Assembly (NCBI RefSeq): GCF_025244725.1
Contig: NZ_CP104203.1
Location: 248,001 to 312,000 of the forward strand
Reading direction: 5' to 3'
Source: Chryseobacterium oranimense
Lineage (GTDB): Bacteria; Bacteroidota; Bacteroidia; Flavobacteriales; Weeksellaceae
Length of the DNA stretch: 64,000 bases
This document shows, piece after piece, positions 1-9,388 of the stretch. The number at the start of each line of letters is the position of its first letter. Position 1 is the stretch's first letter. The position numbers were made by a program, and so were the translations under genes. Below the pieces are notes generated by a model that saw nothing but the letters and a program-made list of their open reading frames with translations, had not been told where the DNA came from and ran no database searches.

Positions 1-186
1 GATCTTAGGGTTGCTTACGGTGGCGCATCCATACCGGAACAGAAATATGCAGACTACCAGAGAGAAATGAAAGAACAGGAAGACCTGAGAACACTTAGAA
101 ACAAATACCTGCACTGGTCGGCAAGAAGAGAAGGTATAGGAATGGATCCTACCTCCGACAGGGTAAGAGTGATCCATCAGGCTTAA
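1..186 (+). CDS. C-terminal fragment of an unidentified protein
   Basis: The reading frame is open from the first base and stops with TAA at 184-186, giving the last 61 residues of a protein that begins outside the window. The fragment is rich in charged residues (EMKEQEDLRTLRNKY) and ends in VIHQA. I do not recognise the family. It lies upstream of a LysM protein and a PAAR-like protein on the same strand, so it may be part of the same contractile-injection gene cluster, for example a spike or baseplate component. That is inference from position only. Confidence 0.6.
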   Translation, partial: DLRVAYGGASIPEQKYADYQREMKEQEDLRTLRNKYLHWSARREGIGMDPTSDRVRVIHQA

Positions 187-329
187 GATTTAAAAATTAT
201 AGTTTCATTTTAATAAAAATAAGAAAAAGAATAAATTAATTGATCCTGTCGTGTATTAAACTGATGATCATTTATATACAGAACATTAAATAAGATATTC
301 TAATAAAGAATACTGATGCCGGGTTACTT

Positions 330-1370
330 ATGCAGAAATTTAACATACATACCGTCCAGAAAGGAGAAAGCTTAAAAAGTATAAGTCAGCTGTACAGCAT
401 AGACGCCAATGCTTTAAAGTTATTTCACAATAACCACTGCGACGTAAAAGATATGATCCTGATTGAGCTTACAGGACAGAAAGAGCTCTTTCTGCCGAGA
501 ACTGTGGTAACCGATAAAAACAGGTTGGTGAAGTTCGGGCGGGGTAACAGTCTGATCTTTCAGCCGGAAAACTCACTCATCAGATATGGAACAACCATAA
601 CTATTGAAAGTGATGCCCATAAAAACGAGCTGAAATATGAAACGTCAGTACGCTGGCTGAAAAAGGAGAAGCAGCTTCATTTTTTTGAAATAGACAGGAC
701 TTCCAATCTATATCTGAACGAAGAAGAAGTCAATGAAATAGCCGATCTTCTGGCATATAAAACTTCTAAAGTCTTATACCCGCTACAGATCACCGTAGAC
801 GAGAAAGGAAAATTTAATGACATAGAAAATCTTTTCGTATTCAAAGAAAGATGGCCTGCCGTAAAAGAGGAGGTGTATAAAGAATTTGACGGCGAAACGG
901 TAGATACTTACTGCGAAAAGATAGAAAAAGTAGTGAATGAGCCTGATGCGATGAACCTTTACCTGAAAAATGATTATTTCATCAGAACATTGTTTTTCGG
1001 AGCCTATCAGAGTTTCGGGCAGGATTATGAAACGGAGATAACAGAAAGTTTTCCTGTGGTAGACAATCCTGTAGAACCAAAATATAAAATAAGACTGGAA
1101 GTAGATCCGCTAAAAGGAGAGACAGACCTGGTTAATATGGAAGGAGAAGGAAAGTTGAATGATGAAAGAAGCATTTATGATTTTATCAACAAAGCCCCTT
1201 TTTCCATGATTATTGAAGACAATCCGGTGATGAATCATGAAGGGAATTTCAGAATAATATATTACCTGAACGGACAAAATTTACTTATAAAATCAATGTA
1301 TTTAGAATGTGACATACAACTTGAGAAGAAAAAGAAAATATCAGTAGTCATTGCGACACTGACTGAGTAA
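330..1370 (+). CDS. LysM-domain protein of a probable contractile injection system
   Basis: A 346-residue protein with no signal peptide. Residues about 5-55 form a LysM module (HTVQKGESLKSISQLY, with a later LFLPR strand). The rest is an unfamiliar mixed domain. Cytoplasmic LysM proteins encoded next to spike genes are a common part of phage-tail-like injection systems, where they help join tube and baseplate. Here the gene is 18 bp upstream of a secreted protein and two genes upstream of a PAAR-like protein, which supports that role. The start follows a non-coding gap of 143 bp after the preceding gene. The LysM call is secure; the assignment to an injection system is inferred from neighbours. 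Confidence 0.75.
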   Translation: MQKFNIHTVQKGESLKSISQLYSIDANALKLFHNNHCDVKDMILIELTGQKELFLPRTVVTDKNRLVKFGRGNSLIFQPENSLIRYGTTITIESDAHKNELKYETSVRWLKKEKQLHFFEIDRTSNLYLNEEEVNEIADLLAYKTSKVLYPLQITVDEKGKFNDIENLFVFKERWPAVKEEVYKEFDGETVDTYCEKIEKVVNEPDAMNLYLKNDYFIRTLFFGAYQSFGQDYETEITESFPVVDNPVEPKYKIRLEVDPLKGETDLVNMEGEGKLNDERSIYDFINKAPFSMIIEDNPVMNHEGNFRIIYYLNGQNLLIKSMYLECDIQLEKKKKISVVIATLTE

Positions 1371-1388
1371 TTAAAAAAAACTAACACA

Positions 1389-2429
1389 ATGAAAATTAAA
1401 CCAAATCATAAATTTTCCATACTTGTTTTTATATTAAGCTTTGGCCTCTGTTTCGCACAGAAAACAGAGTTTAACATTCCTAAGGACATCGAGACCTTAC
1501 AAAACACCATCTTCTATTTTCAGAATGATTATACCAAAGATGAACCCAAAGCTGCCGCTGCATCGGATAAGGATTTTTCAACCACTGTCGATCTCTATGA
1601 TCTGAAATACGACGGAGCTTCCAAAAATCCTTACCTGAATCTGGCATTGAAAAGCGGGGCCAAACCCAAGCAATTCATCCAACAGGCCACCTGGACCGTA
1701 AATATGAAAAAAGTGTCCTCAAAAAACACAAAAGTTACGGTTTATCTCGAAAAACTGATTCCGGACAGCTGGTCCAAAAAAGAGGTGGATACAAAGCTCA
1801 CCAAATCCACAGGAAAAGTGGAACAGGAAATCAAAGAGTTTCTTACCACCTACAAGCCGTCTGAGGCCGCAGCAGGAGCGGAAGTAGCAGATGCATCATC
1901 ATCTGAAGCGGCTACCACCTATTCGGATGTTCCGACCCTTCCCACGGAAGAGGGAACTCCAAAACAGAAAAAGACTTCCAAATACCTCCAGAATTTATTC
2001 AGTAAAAAACAGTTTATTGCGCTGCCTGCCACATCTGCTGTGTTTACAAAACTTTTACAGACAGATCCCAGCGAGCTGGAATGTAAAGACTGCAAAAACG
2101 GTAAATATTCCAGCTGGGATTTTGACGATTTCAATATGATCTATGCCAATATGAACGATGGACGGGAATATTATGCCATTCAGTATTATGGCAGCAATAT
2201 GGTTTCCGGATTACCGTATGGGCTTGTGTTCAACGACAGCTCACCATCTGAATGTAAGCAGAAATTTGCACGGTATAATGCAAAGCTCTACCAAACTACG
2301 GTTGATACCGATGAAATGACATCCAGTGCATTAACGGTTGTTGCCTTCAAGATGAACTCCTCTTTTGTCCGTCTGGAATTCGGGAATCAATATTTAACCA
2401 GACTTGTAATTTCAAATAAAGAATTTTAA
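1389..2429 (+). CDS. Secreted protein of unknown function in the payload cluster
   Basis: A 346-residue protein with a typical signal peptide (basic start, hydrophobic run FSILVFILSFGLCFA, cleavage before QKTEF), so it should reach the periplasm or outer surface. No domain is recognised. A low-complexity Ala/Ser/Glu linker lies near residues 158-180 (EAAAGAEVADASSSEAATT) and separates an N-terminal from a C-terminal half. Cys residues occur as a CKDC pair in the C-terminal half. It is 18 bp after the LysM gene and 2 bp before the PAAR-like gene, so it is almost certainly in their operon. It might be a structural accessory or a periplasmic immunity factor; the sequence does not decide. Confidence 0.7.
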   Translation: MKIKPNHKFSILVFILSFGLCFAQKTEFNIPKDIETLQNTIFYFQNDYTKDEPKAAAASDKDFSTTVDLYDLKYDGASKNPYLNLALKSGAKPKQFIQQATWTVNMKKVSSKNTKVTVYLEKLIPDSWSKKEVDTKLTKSTGKVEQEIKEFLTTYKPSEAAAGAEVADASSSEAATTYSDVPTLPTEEGTPKQKKTSKYLQNLFSKKQFIALPATSAVFTKLLQTDPSELECKDCKNGKYSSWDFDDFNMIYANMNDGREYYAIQYYGSNMVSGLPYGLVFNDSSPSECKQKFARYNAKLYQTTVDTDEMTSSALTVVAFKMNSSFVRLEFGNQYLTRLVISNKEF

Positions 2430-2431
2430 CC

Positions 2432-2920
2432 ATGGCAGAAAAACATATTGTAGTACAGGGTGCTCTATGCAAATGCCAGTTCGGGCAGATGCCGGACAAG
2501 CTCAAAGTGCTCTCACACCAGAAAGAATACGCCAACGATAAGGATGCTTCCAAAAAACTGATCGTTACCACCAAAGAAATAGGGGCCGCCACATTCGAAA
2601 AAAATACATTCGGAAACTGTATAAAAATGGGAACTCCGCCGCCGCCTTGCAAGATCATGGTAACGGAATGGAAAGATTATTACGAAAAAGTACAGCTCAA
2701 CAACGGAGGATATATCATCGTGGAAACAAGCAAAGCTGTCTGTGCCATTGCAGGAACACCTTGTATTGAAATCATAGATCATGGGCAAAGGACCGAGGGC
2801 AGCCCGCAGAATTTTAAGAATGCTGATAAAGATGTACAGCAGCAGATCAATCCGTTGGTAGATGCTGAAGAAATGTATAAAGAACAGCCTGATTACGGTG
2901 GGCAGGATGGTGTAATCTAA
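2432..2920 (+). CDS. PAAR-like protein (DUF4280)
   Basis: A 162-residue protein that opens with an IVVQGALCKCQFG segment and has a Pro/Cys-rich PPPPCKIM stretch and a later CAIAGTPCIEI segment. This is the pattern of the DUF4280 PAAR-like family. PAAR proteins cap the VgrG spike of type VI and related contractile systems and often carry or recruit the effector. It starts 2 bp after the upstream secreted-protein gene and ends 11 bp before the large OmpA-domain gene, which is the usual place for a spike cap followed by its cargo. Family membership is recognised from sequence; function is from family knowledge. Confidence 0.85.
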   Translation: MAEKHIVVQGALCKCQFGQMPDKLKVLSHQKEYANDKDASKKLIVTTKEIGAATFEKNTFGNCIKMGTPPPPCKIMVTEWKDYYEKVQLNNGGYIIVETSKAVCAIAGTPCIEIIDHGQRTEGSPQNFKNADKDVQQQINPLVDAEEMYKEQPDYGGQDGVI

Positions 2921-2931
2921 ACGATAAACAA

Positions 2932-5595
2932 ATGGCAAAAGGCGTAAAAAAAATAAAGGTTATAAAAGGCAATTATTATCCGAAAATGTCTGTTCCGGGG
3001 CAGAGAGTCACCATTGTACCCAATCAGGATGTGACTTTTCAGGTCGATGAATGGCTGCCGGGCACAACTGCTGAAGATAAAAAGAAACCTGTCATCTGGA
3101 TGAGGCAGACCAATGACCGCAAAATTATCATCTACCAGGCACCATCTGCTACAGGGTATACATTCAGGATTGACAAACAGTACTGTGGAAGCTATCAGTT
3201 CTACATCGAGGCCAGTTTTTCCGGTAAAAGAGATGCCAAAAACAATACAGGTCTTTATGTAAAGGGCTGGTGCGAACCTAAAATTATTACCAGTAAATGG
3301 ACTACCCAGCGGGGAAGCAAAAACAGCATCAAAAACCAGAATAAAACCAAGTTTATTTCCTACGGCCATATTGTTTACCTTAACCTTACAACGGAAGGTC
3401 TTAACGGAAATACCCTGACAGTTGAACTTTGGAACCAGCAGACTGCAAAAGCCGATAAGCTGATCCATGTATACAATAATGTACAGGTTATAGACGGAGA
3501 GGTCAATTTAAAAATAGAAAATACCTATTCCTGGATGGCTCATGTAGACAACATCCAGAATGTAGAAGAATTTTATATTAAAGTAAAAGATTCCGCATCA
3601 AAAAAATACATTAAAGACAATCTCGGTGATGAGCTTCACGGCATTTATCTGAATGTAAAAAATAAAGTAATCACCACCAATGCCAATGTCAGCAAGAACC
3701 AGACTCCTACCAAAGTTTATAAACCGGACGTAAATTCCGTTCGTCAGGAGCCTTGTAAATTCGAAGTCATCAAAATCACAGAAAGTGAAGTGAAGGATGG
3801 AAAAGCAAGCAATACGACTGTCAAGATTTTCGACAACGGTAAAGGAATTAGAAAAGTACAGTCTGCCGCTCTTCAGGAACGGATCGAGAGAACCATCTAT
3901 TATAAATTCGATTCAACGGTAATAGACAAGAACGGAGAAGCTATTCTCAATAATGTGCTTAAATTTCTTCTTGAGCATAAAGATTCTACCATGAACCTTA
4001 GCGGATATGCCTGTGTGATAGGAAAGCAGAATTACAATAAAGGACTGTCCCAGAGAAGAGCAGATGTGGTAAAGAAATTCTTTGCAGACGGGGGCCTTGA
4101 TCCCCGAAGGATCATTTCTGTCGGGAAAGGAGAAATAGACCCTACCGATGATAAAATGGGCAGGGATAACATAAAATATAAAAATGAAAAAGACTATGAG
4201 AATAACAGAAGGGTAGATATTTCTTTTGTATTCAATGCCCATGATGCCCAGACGGTAAATTATGAAGTGGTGGCGCCTACCGAATCCACCAAGAAAGAGC
4301 TTACGATTGATATTGCAGGATTCGAAACTAATGAATGTTTCCGCGACAGTAAAAGCAAGCATAAAAAGCAGACCCTCATGGTTGATGTGGGGCAGGCCAT
4401 TGATGCCGGAGATACCAAGCAAACCTTTGCCACACCATCTTTCAGATACAAGGTCTATTCCAATATATCAAGATTGAATGCAGCCCCTATAAAGTATATC
4501 TGGCCTTCGGCTACCAACCCGAACCAGTTTCATATGCATGTTCACAGCTGCAGATATTTCAGCAATGAAAAAAGAACTACAGTTTTAATCAAAGCATATC
4601 CCGATATCAAATGGGAACTGGCGCTGGAATTCCAGGTTAATGTATCCAATTATAAAGCGGCCAATATGCCACCGGGAAACATTTATGCCAAACATCAGGA
4701 GAAAGCCAGGCAGGCTGGTTATAAAAGATACCGGCTGAACGAAACCGGAAAAGTTCCGATTTCCATAGGCGTAGGGCTATCCGCAGAGTGGGATGCCGGC
4801 AGAGAAAAAAGAAGCTTCACCAACGAGTTTTCAGATAAAATAGAAATCGTGGCAAAAATGATTGCTACTGCTGTAAATATCGTTCAGAATGCCATCAATT
4901 ATGCTCAGAGTGCCGCAAAAGAAACAGCAATTCCTGTTGGTTTTAATGTAAGATATCCTAAGTTTACAGTAGTAGGAAAGTGGTATCTGGAGAGAGTCAA
5001 TGAACGGGCAAACCTGAGTGTGATAGGGGAAGTTGGTTTCGGTTTCAAACCTCTCATAGGAGCAGAAGTTGTCATTGACATCATCGGGGCAGCAATTGCC
5101 GTAGCTTCTTACGGGGCAACAGGAAACCCTGCCGCCGCCAGAATTATTAATAAATTCAGAGGCGGATTGGAAAAACTGGGCGCTTCGGTTACCTTTACAG
5201 CCACATTTTACGGCGAGCTGGAAATAATGGTGGATGCCTTGAAAATAGATAGCATCAATGGAATCAATATGCAGGGTAAAACCACTATTGGCGGGAAAAT
5301 GGGAGCTACCATAGAGCTCAGTGTCAGTGTTGAGGTAGGAACCGTAAAAGGAACAAAAGTAAAACCTATTGCCACATTTAAAGCCGCCGCCAAAGCAGAT
5401 TCCTATTTTGGAGGAGATTTTGTGATAGATTCAGATACCACAGGACTATTTATCCAGCCTGTTCTGAAGTTCTCAGGAGTTGTTCTTTCCGTGGAAATAG
5501 AAGGCGAAGTAGGCTGGTGGAAAAGCAATTTCAAAGTAGAAGAAAAAGTGATGAAAGAAGAAACCTACTATATGGATAAAAAATATTTAACTTAA
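2932..5595 (+). CDS. Large OmpA-domain protein, candidate injection-system effector or adaptor
   Basis: An 887-residue protein without a signal peptide. Residues 1 to about 310 look like beta-sandwich repeats. Residues about 318-434 are an OmpA/MotB peptidoglycan-binding domain: YKFDST near 324-329, a central GYACVIGKQNYNKGLSQRRA segment, and NNRRVDISF near 424. The C-terminal third has a glycine- and alanine-rich hydrophobic segment near residues 703-745 (IIGAAIAVASYGATG) followed by regular beta-rich sequence that could form a membrane-active or barrel-like structure. It directly follows the PAAR-like gene. A peptidoglycan-binding domain in a protein with no export signal fits delivery by the injection apparatus. 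The toxic activity, if any, is not visible as a known motif. Confidence 0.75.
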   Translation: MAKGVKKIKVIKGNYYPKMSVPGQRVTIVPNQDVTFQVDEWLPGTTAEDKKKPVIWMRQTNDRKIIIYQAPSATGYTFRIDKQYCGSYQFYIEASFSGKRDAKNNTGLYVKGWCEPKIITSKWTTQRGSKNSIKNQNKTKFISYGHIVYLNLTTEGLNGNTLTVELWNQQTAKADKLIHVYNNVQVIDGEVNLKIENTYSWMAHVDNIQNVEEFYIKVKDSASKKYIKDNLGDELHGIYLNVKNKVITTNANVSKNQTPTKVYKPDVNSVRQEPCKFEVIKITESEVKDGKASNTTVKIFDNGKGIRKVQSAALQERIERTIYYKFDSTVIDKNGEAILNNVLKFLLEHKDSTMNLSGYACVIGKQNYNKGLSQRRADVVKKFFADGGLDPRRIISVGKGEIDPTDDKMGRDNIKYKNEKDYENNRRVDISFVFNAHDAQTVNYEVVAPTESTKKELTIDIAGFETNECFRDSKSKHKKQTLMVDVGQAIDAGDTKQTFATPSFRYKVYSNISRLNAAPIKYIWPSATNPNQFHMHVHSCRYFSNEKRTTVLIKAYPDIKWELALEFQVNVSNYKAANMPPGNIYAKHQEKARQAGYKRYRLNETGKVPISIGVGLSAEWDAGREKRSFTNEFSDKIEIVAKMIATAVNIVQNAINYAQSAAKETAIPVGFNVRYPKFTVVGKWYLERVNERANLSVIGEVGFGFKPLIGAEVVIDIIGAAIAVASYGATGNPAAARIINKFRGGLEKLGASVTFTATFYGELEIMVDALKIDSINGINMQGKTTIGGKMGATIELSVSVEVGTVKGTKVKPIATFKAAAKADSYFGGDFVIDSDTTGLFIQPVLKFSGVVLSVEIEGEVGWWKSNFKVEEKVMKEETYYMDKKYLT

Positions 5596-5603
5596 ATTCA
5601 GGT

Positions 5604-6419
5604 ATGCATAATTTTAAAAAACCATTATACTCCGTATATCCGAGAATGTACTGCTCAGGAACCATCTATGTGAATGATGTTCCCGTTATAGACTGGTACG
5701 GAGATGAGACAAAAGAAGGAGGATTCGGAGGAGATACCATGATTAACCAGGCCCTGCTGCAAAGCGGAAAATACCAGGTAGTTGGTAAAATGTATCCGCG
5801 TTTGGGAAAAAATGTTTTGGATGAAGATGATACCCTGTCGGTAGATTTCTTTTGTGCAGATTTGGACAACTGGAAAGCCTCTCGTTTTGCCTTTCACCCT
5901 AAAATGGAATCCCCGTGGGACGGACTTACGGAAAACGTTAGCCACCCCACTTTTACGGTTGCCGGCGAAATAGAAGTAGAACTTCCTTTTGTATTGGACG
6001 GCTGGCAGCATTCCGTAGATTTTAAGGATGTTAAAAAAGAAGACCTTTTTAGCGATGTTTTAAAATATTACAGGCAGATACGAGCAGTACTTGTTGAGCA
6101 TGATGCCGGGAAATACTTAGAAATGTCCCAGGACAAAATGAAGCTTCAGGAGCAGGCTCTATACTATACCGAAGACCGGAAAAAAAGATTTTTAGACAGT
6201 GCCGGGCAGTTGTTTGGTCAGAATTTAGCTGTGGAAGAACTTAATGAAGCAGATCTTCAGCTGGAGATCATGGGGTATGGTAAATTGGTAAGACTTATGA
6301 AAAAAGACGGATCTCAGCCGCTTCAGTTCAAAAGTCCGGACCTTGAAAAGCAGGGCAACATCGAAATGGAAGTCAAGCTTCACATGAGAACGAAAGAAAA
6401 AGGGTTTAGTATTATTTAA
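5604..6419 (+). CDS. Hypothetical protein downstream of the OmpA-domain effector
   Basis: A 271-residue soluble protein with no signal peptide or membrane segment. It begins MHNFKKPLYSVYPRM and has a central charged helical stretch (YLEMSQDKMKLQEQALYY). No family is recognised. It starts 9 bp after the 887-residue gene and ends 11 bp before a membrane-protein gene, so it is cotranscribed with both. The position suggests a chaperone, adaptor or cytoplasmic immunity protein for the upstream product, but nothing in the sequence proves it. Confidence 0.6.
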   Translation: MHNFKKPLYSVYPRMYCSGTIYVNDVPVIDWYGDETKEGGFGGDTMINQALLQSGKYQVVGKMYPRLGKNVLDEDDTLSVDFFCADLDNWKASRFAFHPKMESPWDGLTENVSHPTFTVAGEIEVELPFVLDGWQHSVDFKDVKKEDLFSDVLKYYRQIRAVLVEHDAGKYLEMSQDKMKLQEQALYYTEDRKKRFLDSAGQLFGQNLAVEELNEADLQLEIMGYGKLVRLMKKDGSQPLQFKSPDLEKQGNIEMEVKLHMRTKEKGFSII

Positions 6420-6430
6420 ATTTCCTGATA

Positions 6431-7084
6431 ATGACTTTTTTTGGAGGTTTAACTGCTGTAGTCGTTTTGTTTTCTGTGTTCTTAGGATACAGGATTTTTT
6501 CAAAAATTTCGGATAAAAGAAATGATTCCGGGAAAACAGGAGGTGTTGTTGAGAAGACCTTTCTCTTTCTTATTATTTCGTTGATCATGGTTTCCATCAA
6601 TGCTCTGGCGTTTATTTTATCCTACTCTTTTTTTTGGGAGAAAGCATACAGAACCTATGATGAGCCGCAGTATATAGCCACAGTAATAGGATATAAGAAA
6701 GAAATCACCAAAGGTAAAAATTTTTCAAATTCCTCATACAGCGACAGGGTCATCTTTTTTCCAAAAGTGGAATTTACGGATGCCAATGGAAAAAAAATAG
6801 TGAAGACACTCGATATCACCAGCAATAATCCGCCCGCTCTGGGAGAAAAAATAAAAATTACAGATGCTGGGAATCAAGACAATACAAATGCTCTGCAACT
6901 GGATTGGATCATGCTGGGCGCCGGGGGCATTTTTACAGGCGTAGCTGCATTCTTTGCTGCACTGCTCGCTACTTACAGCACCTCATACGGAATGAAGAAA
7001 AGAATCAAGTGGTCTTTGGGAGCAGCACTGGCACTCACTTTGATCAACGTATTCTGTCTGGTATTCATATATTTGAAACAGTAA
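6431..7084 (+). CDS. DUF3592-like membrane protein
   Basis: A 217-residue protein with membrane segments near residues 1-20 (FFGGLTAVVVLFSVFLGY), 40-60, 158-180 and 195-215. A soluble domain of about 90 residues between the second and third segments contains ATVIGYKKE, FFPKVEFTDANGKK and LGEKIKI. That layout and those strands match DUF3592 proteins, a small membrane family of unknown function. It follows the payload genes at 11 bp. Multi-pass membrane immunity proteins are common against pore-forming toxins, so it is a candidate for that role, by inference only. Confidence 0.6.
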   Translation: MTFFGGLTAVVVLFSVFLGYRIFSKISDKRNDSGKTGGVVEKTFLFLIISLIMVSINALAFILSYSFFWEKAYRTYDEPQYIATVIGYKKEITKGKNFSNSSYSDRVIFFPKVEFTDANGKKIVKTLDITSNNPPALGEKIKITDAGNQDNTNALQLDWIMLGAGGIFTGVAAFFAALLATYSTSYGMKKRIKWSLGAALALTLINVFCLVFIYLKQ

Positions 7085-7143
7085 AACAGTTGATCTGCCT
7101 ATCAGTGGGTGAATGACATTAATAAATCAAAATATAAAGTATT

Positions 7144-7797
7144 ATGAAAAAAGGAAAGTTTTTAATATTGATTTTCGTTGTATTGATCAATATATGCTGC
7201 GGAAATAAATCATTTGACCTTTCGTCCGTCTCTTTGGGAGAAGATGCAAAAAAATATGATTTTGAAAATAAAGACCTGTTCCTGAAAGATAATGGAAGCA
7301 AACCCGATGTTGTACAATACTATGCAGACGAAAACAAGGGCCTGATGTACAGCAATATTCCTTTGGATAATACAATGGGGACAAGAATTACCATATATAA
7401 AGGAAAAGTAGGAGCGATTGATACCAATGCCGCCGAAAAATATTCTTTAGAATTTGTTGAAAAGATAGCTGCTAAACATGGCAAACCTACAGCAACAGTA
7501 ACAGACAAAGCAACCGTAGATGCCAAACTTATAAAGCCGATTTTTGAAAAGCTTAAAAAAGTTTCACCCGATAAAGTGTCATGGAACCAGGGCGAAAAAA
7601 ACTCATTTACTTATCCCACTTCTTTTTTCTGGGATGACGGGAAAAACTATTCAATCCTGAGTATTTCCATTGAAGATGATGGAAGGATCAGAAATAAATA
7701 TGTAACCGTTACCAAAGATGCATACAGGAATAATGCTGTTTTTGGATTAAAATATCCAACTCCTCAAGGGTCTCCATGGTACAATTACATGAAATAA
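7144..7797 (+). CDS. Probable lipoprotein of unknown function
   Basis: A 217-residue protein with a short basic N-terminus, a hydrophobic run (FLILIFVVLINI) and two adjacent Cys followed by GNKSFD, which reads as a lipoprotein signal although the lipobox is not canonical. The remainder is a soluble domain of unknown family. It is the last gene before a strong bidirectional terminator at 7818-7850. It probably ends the payload operon; there is a 59-bp gap before it, so separate transcription is possible. A periplasmic lipoprotein in this place would be a plausible immunity factor. Confidence 0.55.
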   Translation: MKKGKFLILIFVVLINICCGNKSFDLSSVSLGEDAKKYDFENKDLFLKDNGSKPDVVQYYADENKGLMYSNIPLDNTMGTRITIYKGKVGAIDTNAAEKYSLEFVEKIAAKHGKPTATVTDKATVDAKLIKPIFEKLKKVSPDKVSWNQGEKNSFTYPTSFFWDDGKNYSILSISIEDDGRIRNKYVTVTKDAYRNNAVFGLKYPTPQGSPWYNYMK

Positions 7798-7817
7798 AAA
7801 AAGAAAATTTTCCATAA

Positions 7818-7850
7818 AAAAGCCGGCTCAAGAATTGAGCCGGCTTTTTT
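7818..7850. terminator. Bidirectional intrinsic terminator
   Basis: The arms AAAAAGCCGGCTCA and TGAGCCGGCTTTTT flank a short AGAAT loop, with A-runs on one side and T-runs on the other. It separates the convergent lipoprotein gene and the endonuclease gene. Confidence 0.9.
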
Positions 7851-7861
7851 GTCATTAATTA

Positions 7862-9388
7862 TTATTTCACAATAAACTTCAAAGTAGTCTGATCAAGTTT
7901 TAAAATATAAATTCCCTGTTGAAGATTTCTGATCTTAATAGAATTTCCATTTTTAAAAGGATTGTTAATCGTCTGAAGTGTTTTACCCTGAAGATTATAA
8001 ATTTCTGCCTTTTGGATATTCTGAGTGTTACCTTTTACAAAAATTTCCTGTCCGGAGATCGGGTTAGGATAAACCTGAAGTTCCTGAATCGTAATTTCAT
8101 TGGCTGATGTTCCCTGAGCCTGTCTGGCTGTTCCCGAATAGCACGTCCATTTAAGATCGTCTATAGCCACTCTGTTGCTCGATGAAGTGTTCACAAGGCT
8201 TACGGTAACATTTCCTGCAATATTGATGTTATTGATCGTAGTTGTGGCAGCAGTAGCTCCGTAAGGTATAGTTCCTACTGTTGTTCCGTTTACCTTCACA
8301 TCAAATGTTCCGTTGCTTCCTGAAAACTTAAGCTGGGTAGTCACTGTCAGTGATCCGATACCGCTAGCTGAACTTCCTGAAGTTAGAGAACCGTTTCTTA
8401 CCGTAATAGCCTTTGTGTTGATAGTCTGATCTGTTCTTGCATCTGTAGCTGTCCATGAAATACCGTTTGCCGACCATGTTCTTGTAGTATAAGAAGCTTC
8501 TGCAGCAGGAATGGTTTCAAAAGCTTCATTTACACAGTTCGTTCCCGGATTGGTAGGTGTTCCGGGATCAGTAGTTCCCGGGCTTGAACCCCAGATCTGA
8601 TTGACATAATTGGGATTGTCTATGAACGGATTTCTATTACCCTGATAAGTATATGAGGCATTATTCCTGTTGATTTCAGCCTGAGAAACAGGGTCCTGAG
8701 CATGCCATGCCAGAAGAACATTCAGTTCCCAGGTCTGAAGTCCCGGAAATGTTGAGCTGCCCAGCATATCCCCAGAAGAAAAAGTAGAAAGTTTACTCTG
8801 ATAGCGGGTTACAAAATAAAAGATCATTCTTGCCACATCGCCTTTAAACTCATCGATCGGTTCAAAAACAGTTCCTGCATATCCTGAAGATGAAGAGCTG
8901 CCCAGCTTTGAGCCGTTCAGGGAAGTAAATGTTGCCGTACCCACTTTCCCGAAAGGATAATTACTTCTCATTCCGTTTACCTTTCCATCTGTAGCTCTGA
9001 TAAAATGAATGTCCGAAACCATTGGGGCAGCCTGACTGAATAAACTTTGAGGAACAATATGCTCCCTGTTATAGCAATTGCCTTCCGTAGAATAGGTCCC
9101 GCACTGGTTAGTACCTGGTGTATATTTGTAAGGATCGGTTCCTGACGGCTTCTCTGAATAAATATCCATAATTGAACCGTCATTTTCGTAGGTCTTATCG
9201 ATATCAGTGGTTTTATAACCTGTCCAAAGCCCATTATAACCTTTGTCCTGATGTCCGTTGGTAATAATAGTACTTAATGCCGTTTTCAGCGCAGCACCGC
9301 TCAATCCGTTCGCCGAATTGTAATAACCTGCAGGAGCCTGGGCATTAACAAACCCCGCTATTACAGTACATAAGATAATTTTTTTCAT
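7862..9388 (-). CDS. Secreted endonuclease I family nuclease with T9SS sorting domain
   Basis: A 508-residue protein. Residues 1-17 are a signal peptide ending in VNAQ. Residues about 20-270 are an endonuclease I (EndA/NucM) domain with the family motif CYNREHIVPQS, in which H110 is the likely catalytic residue, and a DIHFIRATDG strand. A Gly/Thr/Pro linker (GTTDPGTPTNPGT) leads to a beta-rich accessory domain. The last 75 residues are a type A T9SS C-terminal domain (VYPNPISG, YNLQGKTL, LQQGIYILKL). The protein should cross the inner membrane by Sec and be released or anchored outside by T9SS, degrading extracellular nucleic acid. It is a single-gene unit between terminators. Confidence 0.93.
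   Translation of the reverse strand: MKKIILCTVIAGFVNAQAPAGYYNSANGLSGAALKTALSTIITNGHQDKGYNGLWTGYKTTDIDKTYENDGSIMDIYSEKPSGTDPYKYTPGTNQCGTYSTEGNCYNREHIVPQSLFSQAAPMVSDIHFIRATDGKVNGMRSNYPFGKVGTATFTSLNGSKLGSSSSSGYAGTVFEPIDEFKGDVARMIFYFVTRYQSKLSTFSSGDMLGSSTFPGLQTWELNVLLAWHAQDPVSQAEINRNNASYTYQGNRNPFIDNPNYVNQIWGSSPGTTDPGTPTNPGTNCVNEAFETIPAAEASYTTRTWSANGISWTATDARTDQTINTKAITVRNGSLTSGSSASGIGSLTVTTQLKFSGSNGTFDVKVNGTTVGTIPYGATAATTTINNINIAGNVTVSLVNTSSSNRVAIDDLKWTCYSGTARQAQGTSANEITIQELQVYPNPISGQEIFVKGNTQNIQKAEIYNLQGKTLQTINNPFKNGNSIKIRNLQQGIYILKLDQTTLKFIVK

Noticed and set aside
1919-2134. Many open frames on the strand opposite to good genes (for example inside the secreted protein at 1.9-2.1 kb and the OmpA-domain gene)
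   Set aside because: They lie wholly within confidently called genes, have no start context, and translate to sequence with no recognised pattern.
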